From contig NZ_CP090208.1 in the NCBI RefSeq assembly GCF_021397715.1, forward strand, positions 248,001-312,000: a stretch of DNA of 64,000 nt, given 5' to 3'. The DNA is from Pantoea agglomerans. Its GTDB lineage: Bacteria; Pseudomonadota; Gammaproteobacteria; Enterobacterales; Enterobacteriaceae. Position 1 is the stretch's first letter; each line of letters begins with the position of its first letter. Shown here one piece after another: positions 34,272 through 43,297 of this stretch. Both the position numbers and the translations under genes were made by a program. The notes below the pieces were generated by a model. It saw nothing but the letters and a program-made list of their open reading frames with translations, was not told the origin of the DNA and did not search any database.

Positions 34272-35000
34272 ATGAGCTGCCCGCTACAGATTGGTCTGTT
34301 GCTGTTTCCTGATGTCACCCAACTGGACTTAACCGGTCCGTGGGAAGTTTTTGCCCGCACGCCGCAGTTTGCCTGTCATCTGATCTGGAAAGATTTGCAG
34401 CCGGTTCGCTCCGATCGCGGCTTATCGATTTTACCCACCGTGACGTTCGATGCCTGCCCGCCGCTGGATGTGATCTTCGTGCCTGGCGGTCCGGGACAGA
34501 TTGCGCTGATGTCAGACAGTGAAACGCTGAACTTTCTGCGTCAGCAGGCCAGTCAGGCTCAGCGCGTGACGTCAGTTTGCACCGGCTCGCTGGTGCTGGG
34601 CGCAGCCGGACTATTGCAGGGTTACCGCGCCACGTCGCACTGGGGTTCGATTGATCAGCTGGCTTTGCTGGGTGCCGAACCGGTCAGCCAGCGGGTGGTA
34701 CGCGATCGGAACCGCATTACCGGCGCGGGCGTGACCTCCGGTATCGACTTTGCCCTGACGCTGGTGGCGGAACTGTGTGGCGATGCCGTTGCCAGGTCGA
34801 TTCAGCTCCAGATGGAGTACGATCCGGCGCCACCATTCAACAGTGGTTCGCCCCGGACCGCTCCGGCCGAAGAGGTGGAACAGGCGAGAGCGGGCATGGC
34901 AGCCTTTATCGCCACGCGTCGTCAGGCTACCGAACAGGCGGCGGCTCGGTTACAGGCTGATCAGTTTACTAACGCCGGGAATACGCAGCATCAGCAGTGA
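34272..35000 (+). CDS. DJ-1/PfpI family protein (isonitrile hydratase-like)
   Basis: Cytoplasmic class I glutamine amidotransferase-like protein of 242 residues. It has the FPDVTQLDLTGPWEVF start, FVPGGPGQ, and a nucleophile elbow with Cys103 (TSVCTGSLVLGAAGLL) followed by ATSHWGSID. This pattern fits isonitrile hydratase and the amidase domain of GATase1-type regulators; no AraC domain is present. The frame opens at 34239, but the ATG at 34272 has GGAGGA upstream. Its last 51 bp overlap the convergent acyltransferase gene, an unusually long overlap. Confidence 0.83.
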   Translation: MSCPLQIGLLLFPDVTQLDLTGPWEVFARTPQFACHLIWKDLQPVRSDRGLSILPTVTFDACPPLDVIFVPGGPGQIALMSDSETLNFLRQQASQAQRVTSVCTGSLVLGAAGLLQGYRATSHWGSIDQLALLGAEPVSQRVVRDRNRITGAGVTSGIDFALTLVAELCGDAVARSIQLQMEYDPAPPFNSGSPRTAPAEEVEQARAGMAAFIATRRQATEQAAARLQADQFTNAGNTQHQQ

Positions 35001-35915
35001 GATGACCATCGAAAACAGCAGCGTCAGGGCGATCACCAGCAGTTTATCGCCCAGCGTCTGAATCCTGATGGCCAGTGCCAGCAGATTGAAGATCAGATAG
35101 TGCAGGATGTAAACGCCGGTCATGGTTTTGCCCAGCGTGGTCAGAAATGAGGTTATCCACGGCCTGTTTTCCGGCAGCCTGATGGCATTAATGCTGATCA
35201 CAATCAGCAGCACCAGCAGGTAAACCTGCGAGCCGGTGAGCACGACCTCATTGCTGGTGGCAAAAAAACGGGCGATGAAGTAGTAGCGCTCATAGAGCCA
35301 GGTGAACAGCCAGACCGCGGGCAGTAACAGCAGGCTACTTTTGATCACGCGGGGCGACATCAGCAGGCGTATCACCTGTGGTGCCGCCATCAGCCGTCCT
35401 GACAGGTAGTAAAGCACCCAGGTCCAGATGCGGTATTGCGGCAACAGTGAAAACGCCCGCTGATTGGGGTAGAGACTGGCCATCAGATCGTAGACAAAGG
35501 CAAAGATCAGCAGCAGCAGTATCCCCAGCGCCATCTTGCCAGGCGTACGGATCAGCCGGTCGATCAGCGGATGTGAGGCATAGATGAAGATTAACGCGAT
35601 CACAAACCACGGCTGGATTAAATAGCCCTTCTTGTGCAGGCCGGCAAACCAGAAAAAGCTAAACCAGAAGAGGAAAATCAGCAAAATGCGGCGGATTTTG
35701 CCCAGTTGCCAGGCTGACGTATGCTGCTCGCCCGCATCCATATAGCCGCTCAGTAAAAAATAGAGCGGCGTGGCGATGGTTGAGACGAAGCTCAGCACGT
35801 TCAGCGCCAGATCCGAGTCGTAGTGGTAGCTGTCGTAACTCTGATAAAAAGTAAAAAAGGAGACGGCAGTGATGCAGGCCAGCATCTTCAGCATCGCCAG
35901 CCCGCTTTTATTCAT
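34950..35915 (-). CDS. Acyltransferase 3 family membrane protein
   Basis: Integral inner-membrane protein of 321 residues with about ten hydrophobic helices, resembling the acyltransferase-3 family (OafA/WecH type) that acylates envelope sugars: FYQSYDSYHYDSDLALNVLSF, TPLYFLLSGYMD, and the late VYILHYLIF with its conserved HY. The usual catalytic His near the N-terminus is not evident, so activity is uncertain. The ATG has GGGAGG and overlaps the RND pump gene by 8 bp. It is therefore probably translated from the same mRNA as the pump, an unusual pairing. Confidence 0.75.
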   Translation of the reverse strand: MNKSGLAMLKMLACITAVSFFTFYQSYDSYHYDSDLALNVLSFVSTIATPLYFLLSGYMDAGEQHTSAWQLGKIRRILLIFLFWFSFFWFAGLHKKGYLIQPWFVIALIFIYASHPLIDRLIRTPGKMALGILLLLIFAFVYDLMASLYPNQRAFSLLPQYRIWTWVLYYLSGRLMAAPQVIRLLMSPRVIKSSLLLLPAVWLFTWLYERYYFIARFFATSNEVVLTGSQVYLLVLLIVISINAIRLPENRPWITSFLTTLGKTMTGVYILHYLIFNLLALAIRIQTLGDKLLVIALTLLFSMVISLLMLRIPGVSKLISL

Positions 35916-38900
35916 TTTTCGCCTCCCGCCCGTGGAAGCAGCGATAGATCACCGGCAGCACCAGCAGGGTTAAAACGGTGGCGAAGCCCAGACCAAAGAT
36001 GATCACCACTGCCATGCTCTGGAAGAAGACGTCGCGCAGCAGCGGCAGCAAGCCCAGCACCGTGGTAAAGGCGGTAAGCAGAATCGGGCGCAGACGTGAG
36101 GTTGCGGCATCAATGATCGCCTGCTGCAGCGGTTTTTCCTGCTGGAACAGACGAATCTCCTCCACCAGCACGATGCCGTTGCGGATCAGCATTCCCGACA
36201 GGCTGAGCAGCCCTATCAGCGCCATAAAGCCAAACGGAATGCCGGTCAGTAAGAAGCCAAAGGTCACGCCGATCAGTGCCAGTGGCACGGTGATCCAGAT
36301 CGCCAGCGCGTCGCGCAGCGAATTGAACATCAGAATGGTAATCACGAACATGGCCAGGAATCCCACCGGAAGCGAACTCAGCAAACCACTCTGCGCTTCA
36401 CGCGAACTCTCCAGCTCGCCGCCCCATTCAAGCCGGTAGCCGCTCGGTAAGGCAAGTTGATCGATTTGCGGCTTTACCCGCGCCACAATCTGTGCAGCGG
36501 TCAGGCCAGAGGCGGGATCGGGATCGGTTTGCACCGTCAGCACCCGCATCCGATCGCGGCGCATAATCAACGGATTTTCCCATTCCAGCCGGAAGTCGGC
36601 GATCACATTACTAAGCGGAACGAAGTGCTGTAGTGCGGCGCTCCAGAGCTGAATATTGGCGATATGGTCGATATCCTGTCGCTCTTCATCTGTGGGATAG
36701 AGCATCACCGGCATCAGTCGGGAGCCGTCGCGGAAAATCCCCACCGCATCACCGCTGAAATTCATTCTCAGGGCCTGATCGATGTCGCGTTTATCAATGC
36801 CCAGCTCCTGACCGCGCAGCGCTGAATAGAGCGGCCGGATGACTTTGCTGCGTTCCTGCCAGTCATTGCGTACCGGGAACGTGGTGCCATCCGCAAGGAA
36901 AATGGCATCCAGCTGGCTGGCGATGTGGCGCAGTTTTTCCGGGTCAGGGCCGATCACGCGCAGGGCGATGGCGCTGTCGCTGGCGCTGCCAAACTGAATG
37001 CGTTTAATCCGCTCATTGACCTGCGGATAGTGCTGCTGAATATAGGCTTCCGTTTTCAGCACTAGCGCATCGAGCTGACGGGCATCTTTCACCCGCACCA
37101 TGATCTGCGCAAAGTTGCTGTACTGGCGGGCGCCATCATAGGTCAGCGTAAAGCGCAGCGCGCCCTGACCGACGGTGGTGACCGTCGCTTCTGTGGCCGG
37201 GTCCTGATTGATATAACGTGCAACAGAGGCGGCTGTGTCAGCGGTGTAGTGGATATCGGTGCCGTAGGGCAGCCAGAGATCGGTAAAAAAGATCGGTGTG
37301 CTGGAAGAGGGGAAGAAGTTCTGTTTCACCAGGCCGAAGCCATACAGTGACAGTGCCAGCAACGCCACCATGACCGTCAGCGTGGTCAGCCGGAAACGCA
37401 GTAATCCACTCAGCGCCTGACGGTAAAGCCGGAAAACGATGCCCTGATAGGGCGCCTCTTGCTGCTCTGGCTGACGGGTTGGCTGGCGCTGCTCGCTCCA
37501 GCGGATAAACACCGGCGTTAAGGTCAGGGCGGTAACCCAGCTCAGCATCAGCGAAATCAGCAACACCTGGAACAGTGATTTACAATACTCACCGGTGGAG
37601 TCCTGCGACAGGCCGATCGGGGCAAAGGCGATGATGGCAATCACGGTAGCGCCCAGCAGCGGCAGGGCGCTTCGCCGGATCATCCGGGTCATCGCCTGCT
37701 GCAACGGCTGGCCGCGCTGGTGATCAATTTTGACTCCTTCAACCACCACGATGGCGTTATCGACCAGCATACTCAGCGAAATAATTAACGCTCCCAATGA
37801 TATTCGCTGCAGCTCCAGGCTGAACAGATCCATGATCAGCAGCGTACCCAGCACGTTGAGTGCCAGCGAGGCGGCAATCACCAGCCCGCTGCGCAGCCCC
37901 ATAAACAACAGCAGCGTACCCACCACTATCGCCAGGGCCATCAGGAAGTTAAGGATGAAGCCATCGACCGACTGCTTAACCTCATGGGCCTGGTTATAGA
38001 ACACGTTAAGGCTGATGCCCGCAGGCGTCTCCTGCTGATAGCGTGCCAGCTTGTTTGAAAGCGCATCGCCCACGTCAATCACGTTAACGCCAGGCGCAAA
38101 CGAGACGCCGATAGCCAGGGCCGCTTCGCCATCGGCAAAGTAGAGGTTGGCCGGATTATCGGTGACGCCGCGCGTCAGGGTTGCGATGTCGCGCAGATGA
38201 ACATTTTGCGGGCTGCCGGCGGGCAGAATCGGCAGGCTGGCCAGATCCTCAAGCGTCTGCAGTTCGCCAGTGGGATGGAAACGGATCGATTCACTGTCCA
38301 CCCGCACGCTACCGGCATTGGCCACGCTGTTGTGGCGGCTGAGCAGATCGGCCACCCGCTGCGGTGTCATGCCGTAGGCGGTCATTTTGCTGGCGGAGAG
38401 CGCAATGCGTATCTCTTCCTGCTCAACGCCCGCCACCGCGACTTTTGCCACGCCAGGCACCAGCACCAGATCGCGTCGCAGCTGATCGGCATAGTTACGC
38501 AGTTCGCTGTTGGTGAAGTCTTTGCCGTGGATGACAAAGAAGTAGCCATAAACATCACCGAAATCGTCATTCACCAGCGGTGCCTGAACGCCCGGAGGAA
38601 ACTGGCGGGCTGCATCATCCACCCGACGACGCAGTTCGTCCCAGATCTGGGGTAGCTGATCGGCGAGATAACGGGTATGGATATTGACGGTGATCTGCGA
38701 CAGGCCATTTGCAGATATGGAACTGACATTATCCAGCGAAGGCAGACGTTGCAGGGCGTTTTCCAGCGGCAGGGTGACCTCTTCCTCAACCTGCTGCGCC
38801 GAGGCACCGGGATAGGCGGTCACTATTACCGCGGATTTGATGGTAAAGAGCGGATCTTCCAGTCGTCCGATATTGAGCAGGGCATAAATTCCGCCCACGC

Positions 38901-38964
38901 CCAGCAGCAGAATGACCATCCAGTAGCGGATCGGCTTATCGAGGAAATGCTGCTGAATACGCAT
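35908..38964 (-). CDS. RND efflux transporter, inner-membrane permease
   Basis: Proton-driven tripartite pump component of 1018 residues, AcrB/MexB superfamily. Visible: N-terminal helix, VEEEVTLPLENAL porter domain start, two large periplasmic loops, helix 4 with LVDNAIVVVEGVK (the second Asp of the AcrB proton relay pair is Asn here) and late FGFMALIGLLSLSGMLIRNGIVLVEE. Works with the adaptor encoded just upstream (1-bp overlap TAATG) and an outer-membrane channel not encoded here, probably TolC. Substrates unknown; multidrug or lipid-like molecules are usual. Confidence 0.9.
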   Translation of the reverse strand: MRIQQHFLDKPIRYWMVILLLGVGGIYALLNIGRLEDPLFTIKSAVIVTAYPGASAQQVEEEVTLPLENALQRLPSLDNVSSISANGLSQITVNIHTRYLADQLPQIWDELRRRVDDAARQFPPGVQAPLVNDDFGDVYGYFFVIHGKDFTNSELRNYADQLRRDLVLVPGVAKVAVAGVEQEEIRIALSASKMTAYGMTPQRVADLLSRHNSVANAGSVRVDSESIRFHPTGELQTLEDLASLPILPAGSPQNVHLRDIATLTRGVTDNPANLYFADGEAALAIGVSFAPGVNVIDVGDALSNKLARYQQETPAGISLNVFYNQAHEVKQSVDGFILNFLMALAIVVGTLLLFMGLRSGLVIAASLALNVLGTLLIMDLFSLELQRISLGALIISLSMLVDNAIVVVEGVKIDHQRGQPLQQAMTRMIRRSALPLLGATVIAIIAFAPIGLSQDSTGEYCKSLFQVLLISLMLSWVTALTLTPVFIRWSEQRQPTRQPEQQEAPYQGIVFRLYRQALSGLLRFRLTTLTVMVALLALSLYGFGLVKQNFFPSSSTPIFFTDLWLPYGTDIHYTADTAASVARYINQDPATEATVTTVGQGALRFTLTYDGARQYSNFAQIMVRVKDARQLDALVLKTEAYIQQHYPQVNERIKRIQFGSASDSAIALRVIGPDPEKLRHIASQLDAIFLADGTTFPVRNDWQERSKVIRPLYSALRGQELGIDKRDIDQALRMNFSGDAVGIFRDGSRLMPVMLYPTDEERQDIDHIANIQLWSAALQHFVPLSNVIADFRLEWENPLIMRRDRMRVLTVQTDPDPASGLTAAQIVARVKPQIDQLALPSGYRLEWGGELESSREAQSGLLSSLPVGFLAMFVITILMFNSLRDALAIWITVPLALIGVTFGFLLTGIPFGFMALIGLLSLSGMLIRNGIVLVEEIRLFQQEKPLQQAIIDAATSRLRPILLTAFTTVLGLLPLLRDVFFQSMAVVIIFGLGFATVLTLLVLPVIYRCFHGREAKNE

Positions 38965-40052
38965 TATAACCCCCGCTCGCGCTGCCAGATGCGTACCGCT
39001 TCACCGTCACGCAGTTCGCCAACTCCGGCGGCGACAATCCGATCACCCGGCTGCAGTCCGCTGACAATCTCAACACCTTGCGCACTCAGCCTGCCGACCT
39101 CAACCTGACGATCTTTGACCCGCAGCACATCGCCCTGTTGTTCCACCAGCCAGACGTGCGGCTGATTAGTCGGGCTGTGATTGGGATTAAACACGGCGGC
39201 GGCAGGCACCACCAGACGAGGCTGGGCAGGTGCGTTGGGGAGATTGTGCAACTGGACGCGCACCGAGCCGCTCAGCCCCGCCACGCCGGGTAAATCTGTC
39301 GGCCGCGGCATGGTCAGCACCACCTGATAGGTCAGCGTGGCGGCGTTGGTCTGGCTGGTGTGTTCCTTGTATTGCGCCTTAAAGACGCGTCCCGGCAGCG
39401 CATTAAACTGGACTTCGGGCTGGTAATGGATGTTCTGGATATCCAGACTGGCAAACAGGGTTTCTGGCAGGGTAAAGATCACATCCAGCAGGTCTGCGCG
39501 AGTCAGCAGCGCCACAGGCTGACCTGCCGCGACCACCTGATGATTCCGCACCTGAACCTGCGCGATCACACCATCAAACGGAGCACGTAGCGTGAGGAAC
39601 TGTAACTCTTCTCTGGCAAGTTTTAACGCCGTTGCCGCCGCATCGCGATTGGCGGTCTGGATATCCATCTCTGACTTTGAAACCGCACTGCGCTGTGCCA
39701 GCGTGCGGAATCGCTGGTACTGACGTTCCGCCAGTTGCAGGCTGGTCTGGCGGTCACGCACCCGTAATTGCGCTTCGGCGTCGTTGAGGGTCGCGAGAGT
39801 CTGTCCCGCTTTAACTGTTGTTCCGTCACGAATATCCAGCGTAACCAACTGGCCTGCGCGCTTAAAAGCCAGATCGGTGTTGTCACCGGCCTGAATACGC
39901 GCAGGAAAAACACGGATATTTTCGGCGTGATTGCTTTCCAGGGTGAAAACTTTAATTACGCGCGGAGGTGGCGCATCAGGCTCTTTTTTCTCGTCACACG
40001 CTGTCATAAAAACACAACAGAGCAAAACGGAAATAACTTTGTGTTTGATCAT
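38964..40052 (-). CDS. RND periplasmic adaptor (membrane fusion lipoprotein)
   Basis: Lipoprotein of 362 residues with a signal peptide ending in the lipobox MTAC (Cys at 19). Domains are in the usual order: barrel-sandwich lipoyl (AGQLVTLDIRDGTTVKAGQ, LRAPFDGVIAQVQVRNHQVV), alpha hairpin (about 100-150), beta barrel, and membrane-proximal part (GLQPGDRIVAAGVGELRDGE). It joins the RND permease to the outer-membrane channel. First gene of a three-gene minus-strand operon (adaptor, permease, acyltransferase) with overlapping starts and stops. No regulator is adjacent. Confidence 0.9.
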   Translation of the reverse strand: MIKHKVISVLLCCVFMTACDEKKEPDAPPPRVIKVFTLESNHAENIRVFPARIQAGDNTDLAFKRAGQLVTLDIRDGTTVKAGQTLATLNDAEAQLRVRDRQTSLQLAERQYQRFRTLAQRSAVSKSEMDIQTANRDAAATALKLAREELQFLTLRAPFDGVIAQVQVRNHQVVAAGQPVALLTRADLLDVIFTLPETLFASLDIQNIHYQPEVQFNALPGRVFKAQYKEHTSQTNAATLTYQVVLTMPRPTDLPGVAGLSGSVRVQLHNLPNAPAQPRLVVPAAAVFNPNHSPTNQPHVWLVEQQGDVLRVKDRQVEVGRLSAQGVEIVSGLQPGDRIVAAGVGELRDGEAVRIWQRERGL

Positions 40053-40204
40053 TTTCTTCGCCTTAACATCAGCTATTTTAGCCGCGGTTTAATAAGCGTT
40101 GAGGAATAAAGTTACCTGATGCTTATCGCCACCGATTTAAAAATAAGTTTAACGCACTCAAAATATTTTTAGCCAGACGGCAGTGCCGCTTCGTTTGTTA
40201 CCTA

Positions 40205-40315
40205 TTAGTTTGCCATTTGCGAGACGACCAGCCAGGTCAATAGCCCCACCAGCGTGGTCGCGGCAACCGCGAGAATAACGAAACCGCAAAGCACGATAAT
40301 GCTCTGTTTTTTCAT
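40205..40315 (-). CDS. Small single-helix membrane protein (36 residues)
   Basis: Short gene: MKKQ, then about 22 hydrophobic residues (IIVLCGFVILAVAATTLVG, LLTWLVV), ending SQMAN. A strong ribosome binding site (AAAGGAAAC) sits 6 bases before the ATG. Positive N-terminus, one helix and no domain: it looks like a regulatory small membrane protein of the kind that modulates transporters (compare MgtR, KdpF, AcrZ as classes). It lies between the RND pump operon (same strand, upstream of it) and the P-type ATPase (divergent), so either could be its partner. I do not recognise the family. Confidence 0.6.
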   Translation of the reverse strand: MKKQSIIVLCGFVILAVAATTLVGLLTWLVVSQMAN

Positions 40316-40567
40316 CAATGTTTCCTTTTGTCTGCCACGATCTGAAACGGTGCAGAGTGCACGAACAGGTATAAACCTGAGTTAAACAAAAACAACGTTG
40401 TCATTCTGATAATATAGGTTAAATTTAATTTAGCCATTTCCTGTCATCCACCATACCTTTTTTGCTGAAAAATGATGTCGGTCATTACCTGTGGGTATCG
40501 TATCCCGCAAAATGCATTTTTTTAAATTTCGCGTTTAATTCATCGCTTAATGGCACGGGGTTTATAT

Positions 40568-43297
40568 ATGCTAAACAACGAAAAACAGGATAAAGCGCCG
40601 GCTTTATCAGAGCGTACCTGGTATCAGCGTAGTGTGACAGAGATATTTACTGACCTGCAAAGTTCCTCAGCGGGATTAACCTCCGCTACCGCTCAGGAGC
40701 GGCTAAAGAAATATGGTCCGAACGCACTGCCACAAAAAGCGGAAAAATCGGCGCTGATAAAATTTATCGCGCATTTCAAAGATGTACTGATTTATATCCT
40801 GCTGGCAGCGGCGGTGATCACGGCGATCATGGGCCACTGGGTGGATACCTTTGTCATTCTCGGCGTTGCTGTCATCAATGCGCTCATCGGTTTTATCCAG
40901 GAAAGCAACGCCGAGAAATCTTTGAAAAGCATCCAGAACATGCTGGCGAATGAGGCGATGCTGGTGCGTGATGGAAAGCAGGTCACCGTGCCGACGCGGG
41001 ATATCGTGATTGGCGATGTGGTGATGCTACGGCCCGGCGATAAGATTCCGGCTGATTTGCGGCTGTTCGAAGTCAACAATCTGCGGGTTGAAGAGGCGAT
41101 TCTGACCGGTGAGTCGACGGTGGTATCGAAAAGTGTCGATACGCTGAGCGGCGAAAAATCGCTGGGCGATCGCCTGAATCTGGCCTTTTCAGGCACCACC
41201 GTCAGTTCAGGCACTGCGGCGGGCGTGGTCATTGCCAGCGGAGGAGATACCGAACTCGGCCATATCAATGAGATGATCAGCGGCATTAAAGAGGTGAAAA
41301 CGCCGCTGCTGGTGCAGATCGACAAGCTGGGGAAAGCGATCTTCTTCATCATCCTGCTGATGATGGTGGCGCTGTTCATTTTTGGCTACCTGCTGCGCGA
41401 TATTCCGCTGGGCGAACTGTCGCTGTCGGTTATCAGCCTGGCGGTTGCTGCGGTTCCGGAAGGGTTGCCCGCCATTATTTCCATCATCCTGTCGCTGGGC
41501 GTGCAGTCGATGGCGCGTACCCAGGCGATTATCCGCAAGCTGCCTACCGTTGAAACGCTGGGTGCGATGTCCGTGATCTGCTCGGATAAAACCGGCACGC
41601 TGACGATGAACGAGATGACGGTAAAAGCGGTGGTGCTGGCGAAAAGCCGCTGGCGCGTCAGCGGCAACAGTTATGAACCGAAAGGGGAGATTGTTGCCGA
41701 GCAGGCTGCAGGCGACGGCGCGAATGCGGCGCAGGACCCGCTGTTTCAACAGTTCCTGCACGCGGTAGACACCTGCAATGAAAGTCAGCTTCGTCAGGAC
41801 AATCAGGGACACTGGACCATTGTCGGTGGCCCGACCGAAGGTGCGCTGAAAGTGCTGGCGGCGAAGGGGATGACCAGCGCCGTGCCGGTTGAGGTAGTCA
41901 GCAAACTGCCGTTCGACTCCCTGTATAAATATATGTCGGTCAGCTGTGTGGCCGGCGGTGAATCCTATGTGCTGCTGACCGGCGCGCCCGATGTGCTGCT
42001 GAATCTGTGTCAGCAGCAGCAAACGCCGGAAGGCGTCGAGCCGATTGACCGTGCTTACTGGGACGCAGCCATCACGACTTACGCCAGTGAAGGATTACGC
42101 ACCGTGGCCGCGGCCTGGAAGAAAACCGCTGCGCCGGTTACCTCGCTCGATCATGATGAGCTGAAGCATGACATGGTGCTGCTGGGGCTTGCCTGCATGA
42201 TGGACCCGCCGCGCCCTGAAGCGATCGCGGCCATCGATGAGTGCCAGCAGGCGGGTATTCGCGTCAAAATGATCACCGGTGACCATCAGGAAACCGCGAT
42301 GGCGATCGGTCAGATGCTGGGTATCGGCAACAGCCAGGCCGCCATCACCGGTTATCAGCTGGAACACATGAACGATGCCGAGCTGGCTGAGGCGGCGAAA
42401 ACTTACGATATCTTCGCCCGTACCAGCCCGGAACATAAACTGCGGCTGGTAAAAGCGCTGGAAGCCAGTGGCGAAATCGTCGGTATGACCGGCGACGGCG
42501 TCAACGATGCGCCGGCGCTGAAACAGGCTAACGTCGGTATTGCGATGGGGATTAAAGGCACCGAAGTGACAAAAGAAGCGGCAGACATGATCCTGGCTGA
42601 CGACAACTTTGCCACTATCGCCGCTGCGGTAAAAGAGGGACGTCGGGTTTACGACAACCTCAAGAAGACCATTCTTTTCATCATGCCGACTAACCTGGCG
42701 CAGGGCTTGCTGATTATTATCGCCATCCTGATGGGTAACCTGCTGCCGCTAACGCCGGTGCAGATTTTGTGGATGAACATGGCGACCTCTGCCACGCTGT
42801 CGTTTGGTCTGGCATTTGAACCAGCGGAAGCGAATGCCATGCGGCGTCCGCCGCGCAATGTGAAAGCGCACGTCATGGATGGTTACGCCATCTGGCGCGT
42901 GGTGTTTGTCGGCCTGCTGATCTCCATCAGCGCCTTCGTGCTGGAAGCCTGGCTGCAACCGCGTGGCTACAGTGCGGAATTTATCCGCACCGTGCTGCTG
43001 CAGATGCTGGTTACCGCACAGTGGGCCTATATGCTCAACTGCCGTAACGCTGATGGCTTCTCACTGGATCGCGGTCTGCTGAAAAACCGCGGTATCTGGC
43101 TGGTGACGCTGGTACTGATCGTGCTGCAGGCGATTATTATCTATGTGCCGCTGATGAATACGCTGTTTGGCACCCGTCCGCTGCCGATCAACTACTGGCT
43201 GATCTCCCTGATTGTCAGTATGGCGATCTTCATCGTGGTCGAGATTGAAAAACGTCTGACCCGTTCATGGCGTAATAAAGCCGCCTCACTGCGTTAA
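40568..43297 (+). CDS. P-type (type II) cation-transporting ATPase
   Basis: Inner-membrane ion pump of 909 residues with all catalytic motifs: TGES at 180-183, PEGL in helix 4 (297-300), phosphorylation site CSDKTGTLT with Asp340, MITGDH, and GDGVNDAPALKQANVGIAMG hinge region. The layout is that of SERCA/PMA1-like type II pumps. Helix 6 reads NMATSATLS instead of the calcium-pump NxxTD, so one ion ligand is missing and the ion is uncertain (Ca, Na, Mg or H). A start at 40550 is in frame, but ATG 40568 has a better-placed GGGG. A strong terminator lies at 43309. Confidence 0.9.
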   Translation: MLNNEKQDKAPALSERTWYQRSVTEIFTDLQSSSAGLTSATAQERLKKYGPNALPQKAEKSALIKFIAHFKDVLIYILLAAAVITAIMGHWVDTFVILGVAVINALIGFIQESNAEKSLKSIQNMLANEAMLVRDGKQVTVPTRDIVIGDVVMLRPGDKIPADLRLFEVNNLRVEEAILTGESTVVSKSVDTLSGEKSLGDRLNLAFSGTTVSSGTAAGVVIASGGDTELGHINEMISGIKEVKTPLLVQIDKLGKAIFFIILLMMVALFIFGYLLRDIPLGELSLSVISLAVAAVPEGLPAIISIILSLGVQSMARTQAIIRKLPTVETLGAMSVICSDKTGTLTMNEMTVKAVVLAKSRWRVSGNSYEPKGEIVAEQAAGDGANAAQDPLFQQFLHAVDTCNESQLRQDNQGHWTIVGGPTEGALKVLAAKGMTSAVPVEVVSKLPFDSLYKYMSVSCVAGGESYVLLTGAPDVLLNLCQQQQTPEGVEPIDRAYWDAAITTYASEGLRTVAAAWKKTAAPVTSLDHDELKHDMVLLGLACMMDPPRPEAIAAIDECQQAGIRVKMITGDHQETAMAIGQMLGIGNSQAAITGYQLEHMNDAELAEAAKTYDIFARTSPEHKLRLVKALEASGEIVGMTGDGVNDAPALKQANVGIAMGIKGTEVTKEAADMILADDNFATIAAAVKEGRRVYDNLKKTILFIMPTNLAQGLLIIIAILMGNLLPLTPVQILWMNMATSATLSFGLAFEPAEANAMRRPPRNVKAHVMDGYAIWRVVFVGLLISISAFVLEAWLQPRGYSAEFIRTVLLQMLVTAQWAYMLNCRNADGFSLDRGLLKNRGIWLVTLVLIVLQAIIIYVPLMNTLFGTRPLPINYWLISLIVSMAIFIVVEIEKRLTRSWRNKAASLR

